Positions 36,255 to 43,370 of a stretch of DNA of 64,000 bases are shown here, piece after piece. A program made the translations under genes and the position numbers. This stretch comes from Idiomarina loihiensis (lineage in GTDB: Bacteria; Pseudomonadota; Gammaproteobacteria; Enterobacterales; Alteromonadaceae), in assembly GCF_024584785.1 (NCBI RefSeq), contig NZ_CP074112.1, forward strand, positions 1,674,001 through 1,738,000, in the 5' to 3' direction. The notes beneath the pieces are model-generated. The model searched no databases. It had not been told where the DNA came from and worked only from the letters and a program-made list of their open reading frames with translations. The first letter of the stretch is position 1; every line of letters starts with the position of its first letter.

Positions 36255-37375
36255 GTTCTATTCTCCAAGAACCCCGCTGGAGTTCCGACACTGATGGCGA
36301 AAATCTTAACGCCATTGCTTGGACGATAAATACCATTGCTGGCTGAACGTTCAATCTGATTGGCCAAGCGCGAATTTTTCCAACGCACGATCGTACCGTT
36401 GGCGCTATTAATCGACGGCTGCACCCGAGCAACCCCAATCGGCTCCACAAACCCTGCTTCGTATTGAAACACAATCATGGTTTCGTTAGGTAACACCCCA
36501 GCATTCTGGCCACGATCTAAGCTAATTTGGTCGCCTTTAATCCCTAACACCTGCGCCGATGCAGGAATTTCTGACAGCATCCGCGTCAGCAAAATATCAA
36601 TACCGCGAGACGCCATATCATTGATCACTGCATTTACATGAGCGCTGTCGTTATAGCGGAAGCCCGAAACGTAACGGTTATTGGCCATGATAAACTTCAG
36701 CTCGCTACGGTCGCGCACTTCTTCTGATTTCACCCGCACTTTACCCAGGTTAGGATACGACATGATTTCACGGGTACGCGGATTGATGGTGGCCGCAGTA
36801 AGTTCCAAGGTGTAATCCATCCAGCCGGTAATCGAACCTTCGTTCTTAACCGTGCGTAAAGTATCAATTTTCACCACGTAATCAGGCAGTAACGGGCCTG
36901 AACCACTAAAGTATTCCGCCGCTTTTGCTGCGCCCTGCTGCTCTAACACTGTGGCGCTTTCAGCATCAATCACCGCATCATCACGGGTTACAATCCGGTA
37001 ACGGTTAATGCCACTGAATTGGTTTTCTAGCATAAACAGCAACTGGGTATCGTCGTAGGCCCGCAGAGCATCAACGCCTTGGCCTTCGCCACCCACGTCA
37101 GTGCCAGAAAAGTACATGCGTACAATCGGCTTTTTCAAAGGACACGCAGGATGTTCGTTATCCACATCAAAGGTACAGTTCTCTAGCCCTTGTGTGTTAA
37201 AAAATGCCGGTACCGAAATATCGCTATCATTGAATTGTTCAGGTGCCTTGGCAACACTCACTCCAGATGAGCGATTCGACACCTTAGTGCTCTGCGTTTG
37301 GCTAGGTGCGGTAGATTGACACGCCACCAACACACTCAAAGCGATAGCTGATACGGCTAATTTGGCAAACTTCAT
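36251..37375 (-). CDS. Lipoprotein with CsgG/FlgT-C-like features
   Basis: This 374-residue lipoprotein (LVAC lipobox, Cys19) has a nucleotide-free alpha/beta region at about 85-270. It includes DDTQLLFMLENQFSGINRYR and LPDYVVKIDTLRTVKNEG, comparable to CsgG-type or FlgO-type proteins. A C-terminal beta barrel follows with the pattern SLDRGQNAGVLPNETMIVFQ and GVARVQPSINSANGTIVRW, as in FlgT-C-like domains. AAGGA precedes the ATG, 15 bp after the previous gene. Its stop overlaps the next start. CsgG proteins form outer-membrane secretion pores, so this is the member most likely to build a pore or ring. That is inferred from pattern similarity only. Confidence 0.75.
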   Translation of the reverse strand: MKFAKLAVSAIALSVLVACQSTAPSQTQSTKVSNRSSGVSVAKAPEQFNDSDISVPAFFNTQGLENCTFDVDNEHPACPLKKPIVRMYFSGTDVGGEGQGVDALRAYDDTQLLFMLENQFSGINRYRIVTRDDAVIDAESATVLEQQGAAKAAEYFSGSGPLLPDYVVKIDTLRTVKNEGSITGWMDYTLELTAATINPRTREIMSYPNLGKVRVKSEEVRDRSELKFIMANNRYVSGFRYNDSAHVNAVINDMASRGIDILLTRMLSEIPASAQVLGIKGDQISLDRGQNAGVLPNETMIVFQYEAGFVEPIGVARVQPSINSANGTIVRWKNSRLANQIERSASNGIYRPSNGVKIFAISVGTPAGFLENRT

Positions 37376-37390
37376 ATTTGTTGTCCTTTA

Positions 37391-38425
37391 CTATAAAAAT
37401 AACCATGCCCGCAGGGGCTGTTCTAATTGTTGTTGCATGCTGCGCAGCGCAGCTTGCTCAGCGGCACTGGCGCTAGCTCCTTCACCGACACTACGCAGCT
37501 GTTGTTGCTGATACACGGTAAAAGGCGCGGTAGGGCTGGTTAACTGCACCTGCACCACGCGCTGTTCTAAAAACTTGCCTTGTTTTTGGCCGCGCTTACG
37601 CTGTTCCGTTAACCGTAACCAGAGTACGCTGTCGGTAGCTGCTGGCAATTGCGTCGATAAGGCGCCTACCAATGGCTGCAATTCATAATTAGCAACCACC
37701 CGTACGCCCATATTCTGCCACACTTGCTGCACCTCGCGCTGCAATTGTTCTAAATGCATCCGCGCCATCGGTTGGCCACCGTCTAATGCTGCCATGGCGC
37801 GCTCTAAGCGCAAGCCATCGTCGATGCTCTGCCGATACTGTAAACTCCACAATAACTGTTGTGCTCGCCCTTGCTCGCTGGCCTCATCCATAAATGGAAA
37901 ATTCAACGCCTCTAAGGGCCGCAAACGGTCATGCAAACCCGCAACAATCGCGGCCTTAGGCACCGCCAACAACACCGCAACCTGACTACCATCAGCATTT
38001 TCTAACAGGGCACTCTGCTGTTCTTCTACTTGCTCTAATTGCAAACCCAGCGCCTCTAACAGCGTCACTTGGCTAAAATCATCCTGAATTTCAGTAGCAC
38101 CTGCGCTACGTTTACGCGCCAACACACTGCGCTGTAAGGTATTCACATCAGCCGATACTTGCAGGCTAATTTCAGCCAGCGCATGCTGCCGTGCCGTCGC
38201 CTTAGAAACGCCAAAACCCACTGCATACAAGTGGGTTGTGGGATAATCCGAGACCGGTGCAAACACCCAATCCGGCCAGTCGGCCTCGGTTGGAGTAGCC
38301 GGCTGCAGCGTTGCCGATTGCGTTGCCGATGCCGCTGCCGACTGTTGCGCCGCCGCGCTGGGCAGCGCTAGTAGCAGCCCCAACAGCATCGCCATCTTAC
38401 CTGTGTGCATCCAAAATGTGTGCAT
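37391..38425 (-). CDS. Exported LPP20-domain protein
   Basis: This protein of 344-345 residues has a signal peptide (about 10-27, ALPSAAAQ) and an LPP20-like N-terminal domain. The domain has WPDWVFAPVSDYPTTHLYAV followed by VSKATARQHALAEISLQVSA, the helix that marks the family. The remainder is helix-rich and ends in a Gln-rich segment. I start at the ATG at 38425, which overlaps the upstream stop as TGATG; the frame's first codon is a TTG three bases earlier. It is the second LPP20-type protein of the operon and lacks a lipid-anchor cysteine, so it is probably periplasmic. Confidence 0.82.
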   Translation of the reverse strand: MHTFWMHTGKMAMLLGLLLALPSAAAQQSAAASATQSATLQPATPTEADWPDWVFAPVSDYPTTHLYAVGFGVSKATARQHALAEISLQVSADVNTLQRSVLARKRSAGATEIQDDFSQVTLLEALGLQLEQVEEQQSALLENADGSQVAVLLAVPKAAIVAGLHDRLRPLEALNFPFMDEASEQGRAQQLLWSLQYRQSIDDGLRLERAMAALDGGQPMARMHLEQLQREVQQVWQNMGVRVVANYELQPLVGALSTQLPAATDSVLWLRLTEQRKRGQKQGKFLEQRVVQVQLTSPTAPFTVYQQQQLRSVGEGASASAAEQAALRSMQQQLEQPLRAWLFL

Positions 38426-38643
38426 CAATTCAGTTCCGTTCCTAAATGATAAAACTCGTTATTTTTACTCATTCCATCGTGCAGGTTGTTCTCAACTTGC
38501 TGCAGCTCAACCATAGAATCTTTGCCACTCGCTATCAGCCGTTCTGCGCGCTGCTGCGGTGTCGGAGATAACGTACAACCTGCCAGGGCTACAGCCACAA
38601 CAATGAGCAGGATTGATCTTGATTTTTTTAGCATGAATGCCAT
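38425..38643 (-). CDS. Small lipoprotein
   Basis: This 72-residue lipoprotein has a clear lipobox (LAGC). The mature part is about 50 residues and largely helical (PQQRAERLIASGKDSMVELQ), ending in HLGTELN. The ATG at 38643 is chosen because it gives a compact signal peptide; the frame extends 9 codons further, without a better ribosome site, and another ATG lies 9 bp downstream. It overlaps the next gene by TGATG. It may be an outer-membrane pilotin-like or Lpp-like partner for the operon; no family is recognised. Confidence 0.75.
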   Translation of the reverse strand: MAFMLKKSRSILLIVVAVALAGCTLSPTPQQRAERLIASGKDSMVELQQVENNLHDGMSKNNEFYHLGTELN

Positions 38644-38702
38644 AAAGGTCTCAACTGCAACAGTAGGCACTGGCCTTATCAGCCAGTGCCTTACTTAATA
38701 GC

Positions 38703-39392
38703 TTATTTAGCTTCTAATTCAGCTTGCAAAGCATCAATCGCCAACATGGTATCTTGGTCAATCGAAATAAGGTCGCTTGCTTGAGTCGCCAAATCGATTT
38801 GATCCATAGCCCGAGTCATGGCCAGGCCAATGTTATTATTCACTGTTTGCTCTTCACCGCTGCCAAATATCACATATGCTTGAGCAATTGCGATAGCTTT
38901 GGCAATTTCAGTACCGTATTGACTCATTAGGTAAGTACCTTGAGCACCTTGAATCAAAATCTCTTCAAATAATTCTTGGTTAGCTGCAGAAACTTCTGCG
39001 ATCGCGCCACGATAAGCATCGATCTTCGGACCAATTTTTTCTGCTTCAGTGGTTGCGCCTAAATCAAATTCCATAATAGCTGCTTTCAACTGCTCTGGCG
39101 TTGCTTCACGCTGCGCATACAAGAACGCCTGCACATCAGCATGGTTTTCTGCTTGGGTGCGATATAAGCCCATCACTTTCTTCTGACGCTCAGTGATATC
39201 TACTACGATATTTAAGAAGTCTTGAATACCAGGGAATGCGGTGATGCGTTCGTAGCCCAGCTCATCCATTTGTTCAGTTAATTCGGCAATCGCAAGATTA
39301 CGATCTAACTTGGCTGCATCGCTGGTAGTAGCGCCACAACCGGCAAGCGTTAACATTGAAGCCAACAAAGCAGGAATGATTAATTTTTTCAT
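38703..39392 (-). CDS. Lipoprotein of unknown function, first gene of the envelope operon
   Basis: This 229-residue lipoprotein (LAGC, Cys19) has a nearly all-helical mature part with long amphipathic helices (LTEQMDELGYERITAF, AQREATPEQLKAAIMEFDLG, and LAMTRAMDQIDLATQASDLI at the end). A GGAGAG box lies about 12 nt before the ATG. It opens the leftward operon, 32 bp before the small lipoprotein, and its promoter must lie in the 301-bp region shared with the rightward genes. Two short stretches near residues 90-120 and 160-185 are heptad-like. Function is unknown. Confidence 0.8.
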   Translation of the reverse strand: MKKLIIPALLASMLTLAGCGATTSDAAKLDRNLAIAELTEQMDELGYERITAFPGIQDFLNIVVDITERQKKVMGLYRTQAENHADVQAFLYAQREATPEQLKAAIMEFDLGATTEAEKIGPKIDAYRGAIAEVSAANQELFEEILIQGAQGTYLMSQYGTEIAKAIAIAQAYVIFGSGEEQTVNNNIGLAMTRAMDQIDLATQASDLISIDQDTMLAIDALQAELEAK

Positions 39393-39693
39393 AATAAGAG
39401 TCTCTCCGTAAGCTCCAACGAGCTTTCCATACGTTCCCCCAACCTAGCCTGTATACCAATAACTAACTAAGCTGAGAGAGGTCCAAGGCAAATTGTTATA
39501 TAATTGTATACTTTGCCACTAGCGTTAAGGTAAATAATTTGTAAACGCATTGCAACAAAAAAATCTGAAATAGCTAAAAAAGTATTTAGCTGCTATTGAA
39601 TGGTGCTTCTATTACAGGCATAGTAGCCCATAGCTACGCAATCTTTACGAAAGATTAACAGAGTAATAGCCGTTTTACAGGACGAAACTGCTG
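39393..39693. promoter_or_regulatory. Divergent promoter region of the envelope gene cluster
   Basis: This 301-bp AT-rich region separates the nine-gene leftward operon from the rightward exported-protein genes, so both must start here. The best -10 candidate is TATAAT at 39499-39504 in a nearly palindromic stretch that also offers a leftward -10. I see no matching strong -35 and no recognised operator. Confidence 0.5.
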
Positions 39694-40410
39694 ATGAAAT
39701 ATGTCAAAAAGCTAACAAAAATCGCACTTGGTAGCCTAACCTTAAGCGCAGTGGGCCTCTGCTCTAGCGTGAGTTTAGCTACCCCTGTTCAAGAATTACG
39801 ACTGGCACAAGAAGCCTTCACTGAGTCGTACGCCTCCAACGTACCAGTAAGTGGGCGTATCTTAGTTGGGGTGGTGTATGCTTCTCCCAACCTTAGTGGA
39901 AACCTTGCCGTACGAGTGCCACAAGTTGATTTAGATCAACCTATTTGTTTGAAAGTGCATTCGCGCGATGGTAGCTACAGCTCAGAAAATGAATACCGCA
40001 TGGCCGCCGCCGCAGAGGCTGAGTTATATTCAGTAGAATATCCTAGTAAGCATACAGATGTGTTAGATAAGCTCTCAGCTGACGAGATGGCTATGGTCGC
40101 CGTACCCGGCTCTTGTGAGCAGAGTAACAGCATTCAACAAGTGTATTTAAGCTATCGCGGCGAAGAGCCAGGCGGCAAAGTATACGTATTCGCTAACTCA
40201 GGGCGTAGCGATGTGTTCATGCAACTGCAGCTCGACTCTGGCAACCAAAATCACCGCTGCCAAGCTATCAAGCAAGGCGTCCGCACCGGCTACGATACCC
40301 TGTGTGAAATCGACCCAGCATTACTGCGCGATGGCAGCAACGCCATCACCCTCGTCCGCCGCCAAGCCGGCCGCATGCTGCCACCCGTTAAATTTGAGTT
40401 GGTGTATTGA
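39694..40410 (+). CDS. Exported protein of unknown function
   Basis: This 238-residue protein has a signal peptide (about 1-29, SVSLA). The mature part is predicted mainly beta, with a four-cysteine set (QPICLKVH, GSCEQS, HRCQAI, TLCEID) that could form two disulfides. AGGA lies about 11 nt before the ATG. It is the first rightward gene facing the leftward lipoprotein operon, which suggests a role in the same envelope process. I do not recognise the family. Confidence 0.78.
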   Translation: MKYVKKLTKIALGSLTLSAVGLCSSVSLATPVQELRLAQEAFTESYASNVPVSGRILVGVVYASPNLSGNLAVRVPQVDLDQPICLKVHSRDGSYSSENEYRMAAAAEAELYSVEYPSKHTDVLDKLSADEMAMVAVPGSCEQSNSIQQVYLSYRGEEPGGKVYVFANSGRSDVFMQLQLDSGNQNHRCQAIKQGVRTGYDTLCEIDPALLRDGSNAITLVRRQAGRMLPPVKFELVY

Positions 40411-40427
40411 TATCGGCAAAGGCGCGG

Positions 40428-40497
40428 TTAGCTATTAGATATTAGATATTCGAGCCGATACTCCGCAATCAACTAATATTTAATATCTAATAGCTAA
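40428..40497. repeat. Long AT-rich palindrome (17-bp perfect arms)
   Basis: TTAGCTATTAGATATTA at 40428-40444 is perfectly complementary to 40481-40497 over a 36-nt loop. It lies between two rightward genes and may act as a terminator or transcript-stability element. It belongs to the same repeat family as 28692-28770. Confidence 0.85.
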
Positions 40498-40530
40498 TAA
40501 CGTCTTCGCATTTAATAAGAAGAGATACTT

Positions 40531-41523
40531 ATGTCCGTATTGAAAAATAGCGCGATGCGCATGTTTATGGTAACGCGGGTGAAGAACCTGCGCGGTCGCG
40601 GCTGGACTCGTAAAAGCGTGATTTTTTTGATTTTGTCGGGGATGGTAGCAGCGCTTGCGTACGTGCTTTTTGCCGATCGGGTCAACATCTACACGGTAAG
40701 CGCGAGAACGGACGTGATGAGCATTGTGACCGCCGACAGCACCATCAATCAGTGGCGTATCCCAAATGATGCGACTGTACTTAGCGGTATCACCGGCGAG
40801 GCACTGATGGACCCCGAGCAAAATCCAGCAGAACAAATGGAGCTGGTTGACTACAAAACTGGCGAGAATTTTATCATTGTTAATCCAGGTATTCAGGTTA
40901 CCTTTTTTGTTAATCATGCTAATAGCGAGTTTGTCATTACCCTCGAACATCCAGACTTTGCTAACGGTTCAGTCGGCTACTTAGAACGTGACCTTGGCCG
41001 CCAAGAATTGGGCTCGTACGTGGATGTGATCATGGATCAATCACGCCAACTGCTCTTCCCTTTTATGGGAGAAGTGGTGATAGGTGACGACGTGAGTACT
41101 TCGGTAGCAGCAACGTTACTCAGTGGCAATATTCGTATCATCGAGCAGGAACTATTTGGCGACGTGCGTTACGTATCGGGTGAGTTTGAGTTAGACCAAG
41201 GCGACCGCGTAACGCTACATAACGATATTGAGCGCAACACCAACGCCGTGCTGCGTGGTTTTGTGCGCTATGAACCCGACGACAGCATGTATATCACCAC
41301 CCATGGTGAGACCACGGTCGCACGGGTAGAGCGCCTTGGCAGCGCCGGTTACGATGCTAAAACCTCGCTCTGGAAGCGCTTCGGTAACGATCCTGTGGTG
41401 ATGGCGCTCACCAGTTTGTACGCGATTATCTTCCTCATGCTTGAGTTTACTGTGATGCTACGAAGCTTATTTGCTCCGAAAAAAGAACAAATCAAAGCAG
41501 AAGAAGTGGTGGTTGAGCGCTAA
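40531..41523 (+). CDS. Inner-membrane protein with large periplasmic domain, unknown function
   Basis: This 330-residue protein has two membrane helices (about 29-48 and 287-307). They enclose a roughly 240-residue beta-rich periplasmic domain that contains TVSARTDVMSIVTADSTINQ and DVSTSVAATLLSGNIRIIEQ. The N-terminus is basic (KNLRGRGWTRK) and the C-terminus short and charged, both probably cytoplasmic. This layout suits a protein that links the inner membrane to a periplasmic complex. It is the middle of the rightward group; the serine-protease-like gene follows 38 bp downstream. The family is not recognised. Confidence 0.78.
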   Translation: MSVLKNSAMRMFMVTRVKNLRGRGWTRKSVIFLILSGMVAALAYVLFADRVNIYTVSARTDVMSIVTADSTINQWRIPNDATVLSGITGEALMDPEQNPAEQMELVDYKTGENFIIVNPGIQVTFFVNHANSEFVITLEHPDFANGSVGYLERDLGRQELGSYVDVIMDQSRQLLFPFMGEVVIGDDVSTSVAATLLSGNIRIIEQELFGDVRYVSGEFELDQGDRVTLHNDIERNTNAVLRGFVRYEPDDSMYITTHGETTVARVERLGSAGYDAKTSLWKRFGNDPVVMALTSLYAIIFLMLEFTVMLRSLFAPKKEQIKAEEVVVER

Positions 41524-41561
41524 CAGCTGCACGCATAAAAATAATAGGTGATATCCGAATC

Positions 41562-42743
41562 ATGGCTAAGTTACGACCTACAGCGGCAATCAAGCCGCTG
41601 CTAGCCGCCTCGGTGGGGCTAAGCATCGCCACCGCAGCTATTGCCCAACCAGCAGGGGCACAAAACACGCCCATTACTCCGGTATTTGTTGAGGCCGGCG
41701 AGATCGGCCAAGGCTTTTTGCTCAAACGCCTAGACAGCTGTTACCTGATCACCCCCGAGCACGTCGTCAAAGACAACTTTTTTGCCAACCTCACCGCCGC
41801 CAATGCGGCACGCAGCAAAGGTGAAGCCGTTGCCATTCAAAACTTCGGTTACGACCTATCGATTATGGGCGTGAGTGGCCCTGCTGCTGATGACTGTGGC
41901 GCGAGTTTTAACGAGCTCACCAGTACCAGTGCTGATGTCCTCAAACAATTGCAAAGTGCTAGCCAACTCAGTGTTAGCACAGTTAGCGCCGATGGCGCTC
42001 GCACCTTAACCCCAGTAAGCATCAGCAGCGTTGATTTGTTGCGTCTTTACGTACAACCCATCGATGCTATCAACACGCCTTTGTATCAAGGCATGAGCGG
42101 CAGTACCGTTTATGTCGGCCAAACGCCTGTGGGGATGTTGCAATCAGTGGATGCAGATAGCGGCCAAGGCTTGGTGTTGCGCATCGACCGTTTACTAGAA
42201 ACCATCGGCCCTTTTTTCAATGATGGCTTGGTCGCAGATCTGGCCAATAATACCGGCCTGAATGCTCTACAACAAAGCGTGACGCTAAGTGCTTGGAGCC
42301 ATGCGCCCAGCGCCGGTAGCAATAGTAATCTGCTCACCGATGGTGATACCGCCACCCATTGGAGCTATCAGCCGCAACAAGGGCCGAACTATAACAAGCT
42401 CGGCAACTATCAAGCACACAATCCTGTGCGGCTCACGTTTAGCCTAGGTGATAACTTACAACAGCTTAATAGCATTACCTTGGCTAACCATAGCAAGCAG
42501 CGTAGCAGCTTTATCCGTGATTTTGAGATCCTTGCCAATCGTTCCGAGCGCAGCGCGCAAGGCTGGGTGCCTGTGTATAGCGGAACTTGGATGCTCGGCC
42601 AAGAGCAAAAGGAGATCGATCTAAGCAAGGCCAACGTCGCAGCTCGCCAATTTATGCTGGTGGTGCATTCTCATTGGCAAGCTGACGCGGAACAGATCGT
42701 GATTTCAGAGGTTAAAACAAGTCAATCGTTGCTGGCAGAGTAA
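41562..42743 (+). CDS. Periplasmic trypsin-like protease fused to a discoidin-like domain
   Basis: This 393-residue exported protein starts with a signal peptide (about 1-33). Residues about 40-225 match the trypsin/chymotrypsin fold. They carry a full catalytic set at the expected spacing: His67 in ITPEHVV, Asp98 in YDLSIMGV and Ser179 in QGMSGSTVYVG. Cys60 and Cys112 could form a disulfide. Residues about 235-390 look like an F5/8 type C (discoidin) beta-sandwich, with an opening like LTDGDTATHWSY and a closing ...FMLVVHSHWQADAEQIVISE. Discoidin domains bind glycans or membranes. The 3' end overlaps the facing gene by 32 bp. A processing or anchoring role for the gene cluster is inferred. 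Confidence 0.82.
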   Translation: MAKLRPTAAIKPLLAASVGLSIATAAIAQPAGAQNTPITPVFVEAGEIGQGFLLKRLDSCYLITPEHVVKDNFFANLTAANAARSKGEAVAIQNFGYDLSIMGVSGPAADDCGASFNELTSTSADVLKQLQSASQLSVSTVSADGARTLTPVSISSVDLLRLYVQPIDAINTPLYQGMSGSTVYVGQTPVGMLQSVDADSGQGLVLRIDRLLETIGPFFNDGLVADLANNTGLNALQQSVTLSAWSHAPSAGSNSNLLTDGDTATHWSYQPQQGPNYNKLGNYQAHNPVRLTFSLGDNLQQLNSITLANHSKQRSSFIRDFEILANRSERSAQGWVPVYSGTWMLGQEQKEIDLSKANVAARQFMLVVHSHWQADAEQIVISEVKTSQSLLAE

Positions 42744-43359
42744 CTCCTGCACAAGTCACACTGCCACTTAACTCACTCACGTCGTTAAGCTCAAATTTAG
42801 CGCTGCAGGCGTTTTGCGATAGGCTAACCTGCAGCCCAGCTACTTCGCCATAACCATTGTGGCTACCGCCGAAGTTACGCACCTCAAAGCGGCCATTCAC
42901 CTCGTTATAACTGCGCACGGTTACATTCATCACGCCACCTAAACTGCGCCGCAATTGCTCGGCTTTACCGCCATCACCTTCGTTTAAGGTGATCTGCAAC
43001 GTCTGTACTTCGTTAAATCTATGGCTCAAAGTAATAGCGCGCGCCACATCGTCGGCACTACCAAAGCCGACCGCATAGGCCATTTCACGTAGCGCCGTAT
43101 TCTCCGATTGCAACAACTTATTCAGTGCACTACTACGTACGTTGGCATCGGCATGACTCAATAGCTGCCGCGCCTGCGCTAACTGATTGGCATCAGCCTG
43201 AATTTGCTGCACGTTAAGCTGGTTAGCCGCCACGGGTGCCGCGCTGGCAGCGGTCGTTCCTGCCACCAACAAGAGCATAGCAGTAGCCATGTGGGTGATA
43301 CCGCGCGCCGACCCAATAACCAACCTTTTATCATCCTGTAACATGCTTACGTCCTTCAT
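42712..43359 (-). CDS. Exported protein of unknown function, downstream of the GGDEF-EAL gene
   Basis: This protein of about 215 residues has a signal peptide ending near TTAASAA. The mature part has a helical repeat-like N-terminal half (RQLLSHADANVRSSALNKLL, HEAT-like) and a beta-rich C-terminal half with one cysteine pair (QNACSAK, VTCAG). The ATG at 43359 follows AGGT, but the ATG at 43344 follows a better AAGGA and is nearly as likely. It starts 11 bp after the cyclic-di-GMP enzyme gene, so the two are co-transcribed. Its end overlaps the protease gene end by 32 bp on the opposite strand. Confidence 0.78.
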   Translation of the reverse strand: MKDVSMLQDDKRLVIGSARGITHMATAMLLLVAGTTAASAAPVAANQLNVQQIQADANQLAQARQLLSHADANVRSSALNKLLQSENTALREMAYAVGFGSADDVARAITLSHRFNEVQTLQITLNEGDGGKAEQLRRSLGGVMNVTVRSYNEVNGRFEVRNFGGSHNGYGEVAGLQVSLSQNACSAKFELNDVSELSGSVTCAGVTLPATIDLF

Positions 43360-43370
43360 TTCTACAACCT

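Noticed and set aside
31042-39392. Flagellar FlgO/FlgP/FlgT operon
   Set aside because: The domain types are similar, but gene number and order differ and no flagellar gene is nearby.
40480-40950. 156-codon minus-strand frame
   Set aside because: It is antisense to the inner-membrane protein gene and has His/Arg-rich shadow composition.
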